Positions 16,727 through 26,350 are shown, numbered from the stretch's first letter. The stretch is 64,000 nucleotides of DNA from Oleomonas cavernae (GCF_003590945.1 NZ_QYUK01000011.1:3442909-3506908), one strand, 5' to 3'. Notes: generated from the letters alone by a model not told the origin. A program made the numbers and translations.

Positions 16727-19209
16727 AGCCCGGCCTCCGAACGCTCGGCCGCGGCCGCGGTAATGGCCCGGCGCACGGACTCGTCGGTTGCCATCAGGCG
16801 CTCGAAATCGCGCCTCGACAGTTGCAGCAACTGGCAATAGCCCAGCGCCGTGACGTCGGCATTGCGCGGGCGATCGTAGAGCAGCGCCATCTCGCCGAAG
16901 AAGGCGCCCGAACCCAGCCGCACGGGGGTCGAGCCGACCGCCACCGCGACCGCGCCCGACGAGACGAAATACATCGAATCGCCGTGTTCGCCCTTGGCGA
17001 CGATACGCTCGCCCGGCACCGCCAGATGGGCCTTCAGCAGGCCGGCCACGGCATTGCAGCGGTTGTTGCCCAGCCCGGCGAAAATCGGCACGCGCGAGAC
17101 CAGTTCGGCACTGGTGAGACGCAGGTCCAGGCGCGGCGGCCGGTTGATCAGGGCACGCCGGGCGTCGAGCTCGCGCAGCAGGGCATCGCAGATTTCCTGG
17201 CTGATGACGCCGTCGCTGAGCATGTCGCGATAGGCCACGGCCTCGCGCCCCATCGCCGCGCGGGCGAGATAGCGGGCTTCCAGGTCGCGGGCATAGTCGG
17301 GATATTGCAAGCGCAGGGCGTCGAGGGCATCGGCGGTCTTGGCCACCCGCTCGTCCAGGACCTGCTCCAGCGAGGTCGCCGCGATCGCGCCGAACACCGG
17401 GGCCAGGGTCCGCCTCAAGTAACCGATCAATTCCCGCTGGGCCGACTGGGCGATCAGCAGGCGCTCGAAGCGGGCCTCCAGCGCATTGGCCAGCGGCCGG
17501 TTCCAGCCCAGGCGCCGCTGCAGGAACAAGGCGATGCGGAAGAACGGGCGGAAGCTCAAGACCCGCTCGGCCTCGGCCAGGTAGCTCGCCCGCCCGCCCG
17601 ACTTGGCGGCATCGGTCAGGCGCGCGGCGATGATGACCAGGGGCGCGACCAGATCGCGGCCGATGACCCGGTCGTTGAACATGGTGAGGTAGATCGCCTG
17701 TTCCCGGTGGGCCAGGGTGACCAGGCCGGCGGAACCGATATCGTCACGATCGGGGTGGACCGGGTCGAGCGCCTGGACCGCGTTCAGCTCCGCCAGGCGC
17801 CGGTCGTAGTAGCCGGTGACCACCTTGGCCGCGGCATCGTCGATGCGATGGTTGTGGGCCATTTCCTCGGCATGGCCCTTGACCGCGGTCAGGCTGAGCG
17901 CCATGACCCGGTCGCGGGTGGCGATATCGCCCGCCGACATGCGGTCGAGGCCCAGCAGCCTGATCAGGGGCTTCAGGGTCAGGCCGTTCACCAGCAGGGT
18001 CCACAGCACGAAGGTGGTGGCGAGGACGCCGATGAAACGCTTGATCTCAGGGTCGAGCAGGCGGTTCTCGGTGGCGGCCAGGGCCAGGGCCAGGGTGACG
18101 GCGCCACGCAGGCCGCCCCAGACGATGACCGCCTTGAAGGTGGCCGCCACCTTCTCGGCCAGGCCGGCGACCGAGATCAGCGGCATCAGGCCGAAGATCA
18201 CCATGGCCCGGGCGACCAGCGCCGCCGCGATCAGCACCGCCAGCAGCTTCACGTCGGCAAAGGTCATGGTCGCCAGGGTTTTGGGCGCCAGCATGGCGGC
18301 CAGCACGAAGATCAGCGAATTGGCCCAGAAGCCCAAGGTGCGCCAGGTATCGTGCAGGTGGTGCCAGTTTTCCGGGGCGATGCGCAGGCGGCCGATGAAG
18401 CCGAAGGTCAGGGCGAAGACCACCACCGAGACCACGCCCGAGGCATGGAGATATTGCTCGGGCACGATATAGGCGAGATAGGCGCCGCCGACCGAGAGGG
18501 TGAGTTCGGCCAGGCGATTGTCCTTGAGCTGCGGGACCATCAGGGTGGCGACAAAGCCGAAGCCGAAGCCGCAGCCCAGGCCGATGACGAAATGCTGCAG
18601 GAACAGCCACAGGCCCTCGGTCCCGTCCAGCACCTCGCCCCGCGTGAGCGTCCCCATCAGCATGGAGAACAAGGTGATGGCCGCGGCGTCGTTGAACACC
18701 GCCTCGCCCTCGACCAGCAGACACAGGCGCTTGGGCGCGCCCAGGTCGCGGAAGATGGCGACCACGGCGGCGGGGTCGGTGGTCGAGATGATCGAGGCCA
18801 GCAGCAGGCAGGCGACGATGCCGTAGGGCCCGGCATAGGACAGGGCGAAGCCGACCATGAAGGTCGCCGCGACCACGGCCACGATCGCCAGGAGCAGGAC
18901 CGGGAACAGGTCGTCGAGCAGTTCGCGCACGTCGATGCCCAGCGAGGCCTCGAACAGCAGGATGGGCAGGAAGATGACGATGAAGACCACCGAGCTGGAG
19001 GTGAAGTCCCGCCACTCCAGCAGCATGTCGCCGACCGGCCCGGCCATCTCGATACTGCCCGCGGCCGACGACAGCAGGCCGACGGCGATGCCGACCAGGG
19101 CCAGCACCACGCTGTAGGGAACGGAAAGCCGCTGCGCCAGGGAAGGCAGGATACTGATCAGGGCCAGAAGCCCGGCAATGGCGAATACCGTCCCGACGAT
19201 AGTGCTCAT
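16687..19209 (-). CDS. CPA1-family Na+(K+)/H+ antiporter with C-terminal cyclic-nucleotide-binding domain
   Basis: An 840-residue protein. The first 400 residues are a CPA1 exchanger with about twelve membrane segments and the ion-site motifs STTDPAAVVAIF and VFNDAAAITLF. A helical cytoplasmic linker of about 280 residues follows. The C-terminus (about 700-820) is a cNMP-binding fold with GDSMYFVSSGAVAV and GSGAFFGEMALLYDRPRNADV. The plan resembles bacterial SOS1-like antiporters gated by a cyclic nucleotide. It likely exchanges Na+ or K+ for protons at the inner membrane. Its 3' end overlaps the convergent gene at 16196-16726. Confidence 0.88.
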   Translation of the reverse strand: MSTIVGTVFAIAGLLALISILPSLAQRLSVPYSVVLALVGIAVGLLSSAAGSIEMAGPVGDMLLEWRDFTSSSVVFIVIFLPILLFEASLGIDVRELLDDLFPVLLLAIVAVVAATFMVGFALSYAGPYGIVACLLLASIISTTDPAAVVAIFRDLGAPKRLCLLVEGEAVFNDAAAITLFSMLMGTLTRGEVLDGTEGLWLFLQHFVIGLGCGFGFGFVATLMVPQLKDNRLAELTLSVGGAYLAYIVPEQYLHASGVVSVVVFALTFGFIGRLRIAPENWHHLHDTWRTLGFWANSLIFVLAAMLAPKTLATMTFADVKLLAVLIAAALVARAMVIFGLMPLISVAGLAEKVAATFKAVIVWGGLRGAVTLALALAATENRLLDPEIKRFIGVLATTFVLWTLLVNGLTLKPLIRLLGLDRMSAGDIATRDRVMALSLTAVKGHAEEMAHNHRIDDAAAKVVTGYYDRRLAELNAVQALDPVHPDRDDIGSAGLVTLAHREQAIYLTMFNDRVIGRDLVAPLVIIAARLTDAAKSGGRASYLAEAERVLSFRPFFRIALFLQRRLGWNRPLANALEARFERLLIAQSAQRELIGYLRRTLAPVFGAIAATSLEQVLDERVAKTADALDALRLQYPDYARDLEARYLARAAMGREAVAYRDMLSDGVISQEICDALLRELDARRALINRPPRLDLRLTSAELVSRVPIFAGLGNNRCNAVAGLLKAHLAVPGERIVAKGEHGDSMYFVSSGAVAVAVGSTPVRLGSGAFFGEMALLYDRPRNADVTALGYCQLLQLSRRDFERLMATDESVRRAITAAAAERSEAGLQREMSSLSSTPG

Positions 19210-19284
19210 GTTCGCCGCTTATCCCCTCATGGCGTTCAGCGCGAGAGTATCAGCTACGTTGAGTCGGGGAAGCGGTGATCGTGA

Positions 19285-19932
19285 TCACACGCGCGGGCGG
19301 TAGGCTTTCAGGAACAAGGCCACCGCCGCGTCGGCCAGGCGGGCCAGGTCGGCCATGTCGGGATGATCGGCCAGGCCCAGCAGGCGGCGCATGTGGAAGT
19401 CGCCGCGGATCATGCCGAAAAACATCTCGGCCGCCAGGCGCGGATCGTCGAGCGCCAGGGCGCCACGGGCCGTGGCCCGGGCGAGGTAGTCGGTCAGCGC
19501 GGCCAGCACGCGGCCGGGCCCGGCCCGGTAGAAGCGCGCGGCCAGTTCGGGCAGGCGCACCGCCTCGCCCATCACCACGCGCATGGTCTTCATCGATTCG
19601 GGCGCGCTGAGCACGCCCATGAAGTCGTGGGCCACCCGGCGCAACGCCTCCTCGACGTCCAGCGTGTCGAGGTCGGCATCGAGCAGGCGGCTGAAGCGTT
19701 CGGCCGAGCCGCGCGCCACCATCGCCTCGAACAGGTCTTCCTTGGAGGCGAAATGGGCATAGACCGTCGCCTTGGAGACGCCGGCCTCGCGCGCCACCGC
19801 ATCCATCGAGGCGCCGGCGAAGCCGTGGTCGAGAAACAGGGCGCTGGCCGCGCGCATGATCTGCTCGCGCTTGGCCGGGCTGCCCGCCCGGGGTTCGGCC
19901 TGTATCGCCAGATTTTCCTTGGCTGCCATCAT
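19285..19932 (-). CDS. TetR-family repressor of the adjacent efflux genes
   Basis: A 215-residue TetR regulator. The N-terminal HTH spans about residues 20-65 (IMRAASALFLDHGFAGASMD, then AREAGVSKATVYAHFASKE), and the C-terminal ligand domain is of the AefR/YcdC-like type. The ATG at 19932 is chosen because AAAGG precedes it by 8-9 bases; an upstream in-frame start at 19971 would add a basic tail. It is divergent from the HlyD/MFS efflux pair, and a perfect 15-base palindrome lies in the shared promoter region, so it very probably represses those genes and itself. Inducer unknown. Confidence 0.88.
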   Translation of the reverse strand: MMAAKENLAIQAEPRAGSPAKREQIMRAASALFLDHGFAGASMDAVAREAGVSKATVYAHFASKEDLFEAMVARGSAERFSRLLDADLDTLDVEEALRRVAHDFMGVLSAPESMKTMRVVMGEAVRLPELAARFYRAGPGRVLAALTDYLARATARGALALDDPRLAAEMFFGMIRGDFHMRRLLGLADHPDMADLARLADAAVALFLKAYRPRV

Positions 19933-20031
19933 CGGCAGAACCTTTCGCCTTGTCCCTGCACGACCTGCCATGCGGACAGTGCATGTCCTTGGGCGATGTG
20001 CGTTGCAGTGATCAGTGCTATATGTGCCTGA

Positions 20032-20046
20032 ACTGAACGGTTCAGT
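20032..20046. promoter_or_regulatory. Probable TetR operator
   Basis: ACTGAAC-G-GTTCAGT is a perfect inverted repeat in the 182-base divergent region between the tetR and hlyD-like genes. Its size and symmetry are typical of TetR-family operators, and no other palindrome of comparable quality was noted in this gap. Confidence 0.7.
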
Positions 20047-20114
20047 CTAGCGCCTGTCATGCATGGCAGCGCCGCAGCGGACCGGCCGGTTGCGAGCTCT
20101 AAGGAACATGTGCC

Positions 20115-21191
20115 ATGAAGCCCCAGGTTAAGTTCGGCCTTCTCGGACTGCTGGTCGTTGCCGTCGTCGCCTTCGCCGGCTGGCTGTACCTGACCCGGCA
20201 CCTGATCTCGACCGACGACGCCTATATCCATGCCGACATCGCCCCGATCAGCACCAAAGTCGAGGGCACGGTCGCCACGGTCCTGGTCACCGACAACCAG
20301 ATGGTGCGGGCAGGCGACATCCTGCTGCGCATCGACGATGCGACCTACAAGGCCCAGGCCGACGGCGCCCGCGCCTCGGTCGCAGCAGCCGCCGCCGATG
20401 TCGAGACCCTGACCCAGCAGGTCGCCCAGCAGGAATCGCGCATCGCCGCCGCCCGGGCCGATATCGACAGCGCCACCGCCGAGGCCGAGCGCAGCGCCCG
20501 CGACCTGGCCCGCCAGACCAAGCTGGCGACCAGCGATTTCGCCACCCGTCAGAACCTCGAAACCGCCAGGGCCGACGCCGCCAAGGCCAGTGCCGCGCTG
20601 TCGCGCGCCCAGGCCAGCCTGGCAATCGAACAGGCCGAGCGGACGGTGCTGCAGGCCAAGCTGGTCGAGAGCCGCGCGGCCCTCGACCAGGCCAAGGCGC
20701 AACTGGCGCTGGCCGACCAGAACCTGGCCGACACGGTCATCCGGGCCCCGGTCGCCGGCGTGGTCGGCAATCGCGGCGTGGTCACCGGGCAATATGTCCG
20801 GCCCGGCGTGATCATGCTGTCGCTGGTGCCGATCGAAGACCTGTGGATCGAGGCCAATTTCAAGGAAACCCAACTGGCCGCCATGGGCGCCGGCCAGCCG
20901 GTCGAGATCTCGGTCGATGCCTTCCCGGGTGTCAGCCTGCGCGGCCGGGTGGAGAGTTTCAGCCCCGCCTCCGGCGCGCTGTTCAGCCTGTTGCCGCCGG
21001 AAAATGCCAGCGGCAATTTCACCAAGGTGGTGCAGCGCCTGCCGGTGAAGATCCTCATCGACAAGGACCAGGCCGATGCCGCCCGGCTGGTGCCCGGCCT
21101 GTCGGTGGTGGTGACGGTGGACACCTCGGTGGCGCCCGCCCCGCTCGCCTATGTCCCGGCCCCGGCCCCTGCGGCCATGGCCGGCCAGTAA
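20115..21191 (+). CDS. HlyD/EmrA-family membrane fusion protein
   Basis: A 358-residue periplasmic adaptor. One N-terminal membrane anchor (about 7-25) is followed by the first half of the biotinyl-lipoyl fold (DAYIHADIAPISTKVEG), an alpha-hairpin coiled coil of about 110 residues rich in Ala/Gln/Glu, then the second half (DTVIRAPVAGVVGNRGVVTG) and a beta-barrel. It bridges the inner-membrane MFS pump encoded next to an outer-membrane channel, which is not encoded here. Divergent from the TetR gene, so likely derepressed by its ligand. The AAGGAAC before the ATG is an adequate ribosome site. Confidence 0.92.
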   Translation: MKPQVKFGLLGLLVVAVVAFAGWLYLTRHLISTDDAYIHADIAPISTKVEGTVATVLVTDNQMVRAGDILLRIDDATYKAQADGARASVAAAAADVETLTQQVAQQESRIAAARADIDSATAEAERSARDLARQTKLATSDFATRQNLETARADAAKASAALSRAQASLAIEQAERTVLQAKLVESRAALDQAKAQLALADQNLADTVIRAPVAGVVGNRGVVTGQYVRPGVIMLSLVPIEDLWIEANFKETQLAAMGAGQPVEISVDAFPGVSLRGRVESFSPASGALFSLLPPENASGNFTKVVQRLPVKILIDKDQADAARLVPGLSVVVTVDTSVAPAPLAYVPAPAPAAMAGQ

Positions 21192-21216
21192 CCCGCGTAA
21201 CCCGTGAGCCGCCGCC

Positions 21217-22854
21217 ATGAGTGTAGCCGAGACTCTGGACCCGGGCGGCGAGCCTGTCCTGCCGCCGCGCCGCCAGCAGGCGTCGACCGTGCCGCTTGAC
21301 GCCGACGGCAACCCGATCCCGGAGCGCCGGCACCTCATCGGCTTCTTCATCATGGTCGTCGGCATGTTCATGGCGATCCTGGACATCCAGATCGTCGCCT
21401 CGTCCCTGTCGGAGATCCAGGCCGGGCTGGGCGCCGCCCCCGACGAGATCGGCTGGGTCCAGTCCAGCTACCTGATCGCCGAGGTCATCATCATCCCGCT
21501 GTCGGGCTGGCTTTCCCAGGTGATCTCGACCCGCTGGCTGTTCGTCATCTCCTGCGCCGGCTTCACCCTCGCCTCTTTCGCCTGCGCCTTCGCCTGGTCG
21601 ATCGAATCGATGATCGCCTTCCGCGTCGCCCAGGGTTTCCTAGGCGGGGCGATGATCCCCACCGTGTTCGCCACCAGCTATTTCGTGCTGGGCCGCAACA
21701 ACCCGCGCGCCTCGATCCTGATGGGCCTGATCGCCACCATGGGCCCGACGCTTGGCCCGACGCTGGGCGGCTGGATCACCTCGGCCCTGTCGTGGCACTG
21801 GCTGTTCCTGCTCAACATCGGCCCGGGCATCCTGGTCGCCACCAGCGTCGCCCTGCTGATGGACATCGACAAGCCGAACCTCAAGCTGCTCAAGGGCTTC
21901 GACCTGGCCGGCATCATCGCGGTCGCGGTGTTCCTGGGCTCGATGCAGTTCGTGCTCGAGGAAGGCGCCAAGAACGACTGGTTCGAATCGGACGAGATCG
22001 TGCTCTTCACCTCGCTCGCGGTCGGCGGCGGGTTGTGGTTCTTCTGGCGTTCCTTCACCTATGCCAGCCCGGTGATCGACCTGCGGGTCTTCGCCAACAA
22101 GAACTTCGCCATCGGCTGCGCCGTCACCTTCGCGGTCGGCTTCGGCATGTACGGCTCGGTCTATATCCTGCCGCTCTTCCTAGGCCGCGTGTCGGGTTAC
22201 AACAGCTACGACATCGGCACCGTGCTGGCGATCACGGGCCTGTGCCAGTTCCTGGCCACGCCGGTCGCCGGCATTTTCGCACGCAAGTTCGACACCCGCC
22301 TGGTGCTGGGCTTCGGCCTGTTCCTGTTCGCCGTCGGCGTCTATCTCAACACCTTCCTGACCTCGGAATCGGGCTTCGCCGACATGGTGCTGCCCCAGGC
22401 GGTGCGCGGCTTCGGCATCATGCTGTGCATGATCCCGACCAACATGCTGGCCCTGGGCGCGGTGGGCGTGCATGAGGTCAAGAACGCCTCGGGCCTGTTC
22501 AACCTGATGCGCAACACCGGCGGCGCCTTCGGCCTGGCGGCCATCAACACCATGCTGACCGACCGCCTGGCCCATCACGTCGCCCGCCTGTCGGAGGCGG
22601 TGAACCCGGCGCGCTGGATCGCCACCGAGCGCCTGGACATGCTCTCGTCCTACATGGGCACCCTCTACGGCGGAACCATGGACGGCGACAAGGCCGCCTT
22701 GCTGATGGTCCAGCGCCAGGTCCTGCGCGAGGCCTATGTCCTGGCTTTCACCGATGTCCTGCTGATCATGGCGGTGATCTTCTTCGCCATCCTGCTGCTG
22801 ATCCCGCTGATGCGCCGGCCGTTGACGGCCGCACCCGTGGCCGCCGACCACTGA
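21217..22854 (+). CDS. DHA2 (EmrB/QacA) family drug:H+ antiporter
   Basis: A 545-residue major facilitator with 14 predicted membrane segments. Characteristic DHA2 motifs are visible: DIQIVASSLSEIQAGLG in TM1 (motif D1), WLSQVISTRWLF (motif A region), and GPTLGPTLGGWIT (motif C) near residue 182. The protein exports hydrophobic compounds across the inner membrane and works with the preceding HlyD-type adaptor, 25 bases upstream. Substrates cannot be told from sequence. The unit appears to be under the TetR repressor encoded divergently. Confidence 0.93.
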   Translation: MSVAETLDPGGEPVLPPRRQQASTVPLDADGNPIPERRHLIGFFIMVVGMFMAILDIQIVASSLSEIQAGLGAAPDEIGWVQSSYLIAEVIIIPLSGWLSQVISTRWLFVISCAGFTLASFACAFAWSIESMIAFRVAQGFLGGAMIPTVFATSYFVLGRNNPRASILMGLIATMGPTLGPTLGGWITSALSWHWLFLLNIGPGILVATSVALLMDIDKPNLKLLKGFDLAGIIAVAVFLGSMQFVLEEGAKNDWFESDEIVLFTSLAVGGGLWFFWRSFTYASPVIDLRVFANKNFAIGCAVTFAVGFGMYGSVYILPLFLGRVSGYNSYDIGTVLAITGLCQFLATPVAGIFARKFDTRLVLGFGLFLFAVGVYLNTFLTSESGFADMVLPQAVRGFGIMLCMIPTNMLALGAVGVHEVKNASGLFNLMRNTGGAFGLAAINTMLTDRLAHHVARLSEAVNPARWIATERLDMLSSYMGTLYGGTMDGDKAALLMVQRQVLREAYVLAFTDVLLIMAVIFFAILLLIPLMRRPLTAAPVAADH

Positions 22855-22879
22855 GCGCGCAAGGACGCGCCGTCCCGCG

Positions 22880-24259
22880 TCAGGCCCGGTAGCAGACGCG
22901 GATGCCGCCCCAGTGCTGGCCGTTCACGCGGATCGGCGCCGAGGCATCCTTCATCAGCGCGAAGACGCCGCCGCCCATGTCGCGGCGATAGGTCTGCAGC
23001 AGGAACGGCTGGGTGCTGACGACGATGGCGGCCGCGGTCTTGTCCAGGAACTGGCGGCGATTCCGGCAATTGGCCGCGTTCCAGACCGGGTCCTTGCCCT
23101 GGGGCTTGCGGAACTGCGGATTATGGCTGGGGATCAGCCGGTTGTGATCGATGGGGGCGCAAAAAACCATGCGCTCGTCGAGCTCGAGGAGCGGGTCGAC
23201 CAGCGGCTGGATTTCGCGGTCGAGGAACGGGATATAGCGGGTCATGTACTGGACGGGATTGGTGCCGGCGATGGGCGCCAGGTTCTTGTCGAAGAGATCG
23301 GCCACCGTCAGTTCGCCGCGGTCGAGGGCCTGTTTCAGCCGGCCTTCGATTTTCTTGGCCGCGTCGACGGCGGCCTCGATGAACTTGCTGTCCGCGGTCT
23401 CGAAGCCCGAGCTGGCGGTCATCTGCAGGATGGCCTCGCTGCCCGAGAGGACGCGCTGGCTGCGCTCCGCCGCCTGGGCCAGCGCGTCGGTCGACTTGCC
23501 GACGCCGACGCTCATGGCGCCGACCACGCCTTCGAGCTGGCCGCAGCGCTGCGAAATATCCTCGGTGGCGCCGGCGATGCGCTGGGCATTGTCGTCGACC
23601 TGGGCCACCGCCTGGCCCACGGCGGACATGACGCTGCCGATGGTCTGGGTGCTACGGCCGACCGCGTCGGCGTGGCGCGAGCCGTCGGCGCTGTGTTCCG
23701 AGAGGGTGCGGACCTGCTGGGTCAGCTCGGCCAGTACCGATGCGATTTCGGCGGTGGCGCCGGTGGTCTCGCGCGCCAGGGCCTTCACCTCGCCGGCGAC
23801 CACGGCAAAGCCGCGCCCGGCCTCGCCGCTGCGCGCCGCCTCGATCGTGGCGTTCAGGGCCAGCAGATTGGTCTGGCGGGCGATGCGGTCGATCGCCCCG
23901 GTCACCGAACTGACCCGCCGCATGGCGGCATCGAGGCTGGCAAGCTGCGCCCCGATCGAACTGACCGAGGTCACCAGGGACTGGATGGCGCCCAGCGAAT
24001 TGTGGATTTCCTGGTTTGCCGCGACCACGCTGTGATGGGCATGGGCCGCCACGGTCTGGGTCTGCGCCGCCACCTCGGCGATCCGGCGATTGCTGCCGGC
24101 GGTCTCGCGGGTGCCTTCGCTGATCTGGACGAAGTTGCGCGCCTGGTCCTCGACCAGCGTGCGGACCTCCTCGATGTTTCCGGTGACGTCGGCGATGTCG
24201 ACGCTGAGCCGGCCGACCTCGGTCGCGATACCGGCGATGACGGTGCTCGCTTCGCTCAT
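22880..24259 (-). CDS. Soluble methyl-accepting chemotaxis protein with C-terminal sensor-like domain
   Basis: About 459 residues with no membrane segments. A coiled-coil signalling domain occupies roughly residues 10-270 and contains the hairpin tip [20 protein letters not shown], the CheA/CheW contact region. The last 160 residues form a separate domain ([20 protein letters not shown], then [18 protein letters not shown], ending [10 protein letters not shown]) that is often seen at the C-terminus of alphaproteobacterial cytoplasmic receptors and probably senses a ligand. Starts at 24292 (GTG), 24277 and 24259 are in frame; the last is preceded by AGGGCGG. No other chemotaxis gene is in the window. 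Confidence 0.82.
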   Translation of the reverse strand: MSEASTVIAGIATEVGRLSVDIADVTGNIEEVRTLVEDQARNFVQISEGTRETAGSNRRIAEVAAQTQTVAAHAHHSVVAANQEIHNSLGAIQSLVTSVSSIGAQLASLDAAMRRVSSVTGAIDRIARQTNLLALNATIEAARSGEAGRGFAVVAGEVKALARETTGATAEIASVLAELTQQVRTLSEHSADGSRHADAVGRSTQTIGSVMSAVGQAVAQVDDNAQRIAGATEDISQRCGQLEGVVGAMSVGVGKSTDALAQAAERSQRVLSGSEAILQMTASSGFETADSKFIEAAVDAAKKIEGRLKQALDRGELTVADLFDKNLAPIAGTNPVQYMTRYIPFLDREIQPLVDPLLELDERMVFCAPIDHNRLIPSHNPQFRKPQGKDPVWNAANCRNRRQFLDKTAAAIVVSTQPFLLQTYRRDMGGGVFALMKDASAPIRVNGQHWGGIRVCYRA

Positions 24260-24419
24260 GTTGTCCGCCCTAGACATTGCCCCAGGATCCACTTTCGGAT
24301 GATCTGTTTATTAGGGCACCACTTTGGGCACGGGACGCAAAGAAAGCGTAAACGCCCGAAGGTCAAAATATGAGGGTCATTCGCCTTTTCCGCTTGCCGA
24401 TCCGATTATCCCATCATAA

Positions 24420-24436
24420 CCTGACAGAAAGTCAGG
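24420..24436 (+). other. Small hairpin upstream of the ferritin-like gene
   Basis: CCTGAC-AGAAA-GTCAGG is a 6-bp stem with an AGAAA loop about 75 bases before the ATG at 24513. It could lie in the 5' untranslated leader. No further evidence of a riboswitch; the rest of the 250-base gap shows only the GGAGGACT ribosome site. Confidence 0.3.
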
Positions 24437-24512
24437 CTTCCTCGCCGCACCGGCCGGAAGAACAAGAACAGGGTCACGCCAGCGTCGCGGGCCCGTAACG
24501 GAGGACTAGGTC

Positions 24513-25628
24513 ATGAACGCGTTGGTCTCCCAGATTACCAAGGATGCGGCCTACAACACAGTCAGCCCGACGGATTTCGCCGCGCTGATCGAGGTCGACC
24601 GCTACGGCACGCGCTCGAACGCCTTCGACAAGATCATCACCGCGACCCACGACCATTTCTGGGACCCGCTCGACCCCGCCTATATCGATTTCAGCACGCC
24701 CTTCGACATGGAGAACCAGGCGCTGCTGCCCGAGCACCTGACGATCGAGCTGCAGTCGGCGGTGGCCGACAAGCTGAACGAGAAGCAGAAGATCCAGCTC
24801 ATCAACATGAACACCCACTGGTCGCTGTCGTCGATCCTGCACGGCGAGCAGGGCGCGATGAGCCTGTCGGCCAGCCTGTGCCACATCCTGGTCGATCCCG
24901 GCGCCCAGGAATACGCCGCCAACCAGGCGCGCGAGGAAGGCCGCCACGTCACCGCCTTCACCCGCTACATCCAGGCGCGCTGGGGTAAGCCCGTGCAGGT
25001 CGGCCCGATCCTGGGCAACCTGCTCAGCGAACTGGTGCTGGCGGAAGAGGTCTACAAGAAGCTGGTCGGCATGCAGATGCTGGTCGAGGGCCTGGCCATG
25101 GGCGCCTTCGCCATGCTGCACGCCAACACCACCGACCCCCTGCTGAAGCGCACCACCCAGCTCGTCATGACCGACGAGGCCTTCCACCACAAGTTCGGCA
25201 AAATCTGGGCCGACCGGACCATTTCCAAGCTGAGCACCGACGAGCACAACAAGGTCGAGGACTGGGCCTTCAACTGCTTCCAGACCCTGTTCTTCAACCT
25301 GGTCTCGCCCGACCAGAAGGGCTGGATCTACGAGCGCCTGGGGCTGGATCCGGCCTGGGTGCAGGCCGCGGTGATGGAAGCGGCGACCGACGATGTGCGC
25401 CGCGACCGCATGAAGGAAGGCACCGACATCTTCCGCGTGCTGATCAAGACCCTGCTGAACGCCGGCATCATCACCGACCGCACCAGGTGGTTCTACGAAC
25501 AGTATGTCGACATGGTGCAGTTGAAGGCCGAAGGCGACTACATGGTGGGCGACGCCATCGCCGAGGAAGGCATCGCCTACCTGCGCGAGATCAACAAGGG
25601 CCGCCGCCAGGTCAACAAGGTCGCCTGA
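24513..25628 (+). CDS. Ferritin-like diiron-carboxylate protein
   Basis: A 371-residue, mostly helical protein of the ferritin-like superfamily. Candidate iron ligands are the Glu in HGEQGAMS (about 111), the EExxH motif in REEGRHVTAF (about 148), the Glu in LVLAEEVYKK (about 177), and DEAFHHKFG (about 226). This two-helix-pair pattern resembles AurF-like N-oxygenases and related oxygenases rather than iron-storage ferritin. The reaction is unknown. It has its own promoter region, an SD GGAGG and a strong terminator, so it is monocistronic. Family placement is by motif only. Confidence 0.65.
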   Translation: MNALVSQITKDAAYNTVSPTDFAALIEVDRYGTRSNAFDKIITATHDHFWDPLDPAYIDFSTPFDMENQALLPEHLTIELQSAVADKLNEKQKIQLINMNTHWSLSSILHGEQGAMSLSASLCHILVDPGAQEYAANQAREEGRHVTAFTRYIQARWGKPVQVGPILGNLLSELVLAEEVYKKLVGMQMLVEGLAMGAFAMLHANTTDPLLKRTTQLVMTDEAFHHKFGKIWADRTISKLSTDEHNKVEDWAFNCFQTLFFNLVSPDQKGWIYERLGLDPAWVQAAVMEAATDDVRRDRMKEGTDIFRVLIKTLLNAGIITDRTRWFYEQYVDMVQLKAEGDYMVGDAIAEEGIAYLREINKGRRQVNKVA

Positions 25629-25649
25629 GGTTTCACCGATCGCGTTCAA

Positions 25650-25681
25650 AACCCCGGCCGGTTCCCATCGGCCGGGGTTTC
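25650..25681 (+). terminator. Terminator of the ferritin-like gene
   Basis: AAACCCCGGCCG and CGGCCGGGGTTT form a 12-bp stem with an 8-base loop, 21 bases after the stop at 25628, followed by CTCG rather than a long U-tract. A likely intrinsic terminator. Confidence 0.75.
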
Positions 25682-25696
25682 TCGTAAGGTCGGGCG

Positions 25697-26185
25697 ATGG
25701 TGCTGCCCGACGATTCCATCCCCTTCGATCAGGCCTTCCAGGGCGCCGACGCGGTCGCCCGCGGCACCATCCGCCTGTTCGCCGAATTGGGCTTCGCCTC
25801 GATCCGCGAATTCGTGCTGGGGTCGGGCCGGCGGGCCGATGTCGCGGCGCTTGATGCCGGGGGCCGGCTGGTCATCGTCGAGATCAAGGTGAGCCTTGCC
25901 GATTTCCGCGCCGACCGGAAATGGCCGGAGTATCTCGGCTATTGCGACGCCCTGTACTTTGCGATCCCGCCCGACCTGCCCCGCGCGCCGTTCGAGGCCC
26001 TGCCGGACGAGATCGGCCTGATCGTGGCCGACCGTTTCGGCGCCGCCGTCGTGCGCGAGGCCCAGTGGGGCAAGCTGAACGCCAGCCGGCGCCGCGCCGA
26101 AACCCTGCGCTTCGCCCTGGTCGCCGCCCTGCGCCTGTCGCGCCGCGACGACCCCACCTGGACCGGGGAAAGCCCGCTGGATTGA
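25697..26185 (+). CDS. mmcB: MmcB-family DNA repair protein
   Basis: A 162-residue protein matching the MmcB family, SOS-associated in Caulobacter and restricted largely to alphaproteobacteria. The core RRADVAALDAGGRLVIVEIK (about residues 47-66) has the D..(x)..ExK arrangement of a PD-(D/E)XK nuclease fold. KVSLADFRADRKWPEYLGYC follows, another family hallmark. In Caulobacter it is induced by mitomycin C. The start codon is just after the terminator of the preceding gene; no LexA-like GTTCN7GTTC site was seen in the short upstream gap. A family-A palindrome follows the stop. Confidence 0.88.
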   Translation: MVLPDDSIPFDQAFQGADAVARGTIRLFAELGFASIREFVLGSGRRADVAALDAGGRLVIVEIKVSLADFRADRKWPEYLGYCDALYFAIPPDLPRAPFEALPDEIGLIVADRFGAAVVREAQWGKLNASRRRAETLRFALVAALRLSRRDDPTWTGESPLD

Positions 26186-26221
26186 GGAAACAGGGGCGAC
26201 GGCGCCCGTATAACCCCCGTC

Positions 26222-26336
26222 GTCATCCCGGCGAAGGCCGGGATCCATCGGGGTGCAAGGGCCTGGACCGCTATCCGATCAGGCGATGACCCAGCCGCGT
26301 GCCATGGCCATGGATTCCGGCCTGCGCCGGAATGAC
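26222..26336. repeat. Dispersed palindromic repeat, family A, copy 2
   Basis: Left arm GTCATCCCGGCGAAGGCC and right arm ending CCTGCGCCGGAATGAC bracket a longer, less conserved centre of about 60 bases than in the other copies. It lies between the convergent mmcB and regA genes. Confidence 0.8.
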
Positions 26337-26350
26337 GGAAGATGCCCCGC

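Noticed and set aside
16483-19278. 931-residue open frame on the plus strand
   Set aside because: It is the antisense shadow of the CPA1 antiporter gene. The translation is Gln/Arg/Gly/His-rich without domains, typical of GC-rich shadow frames.
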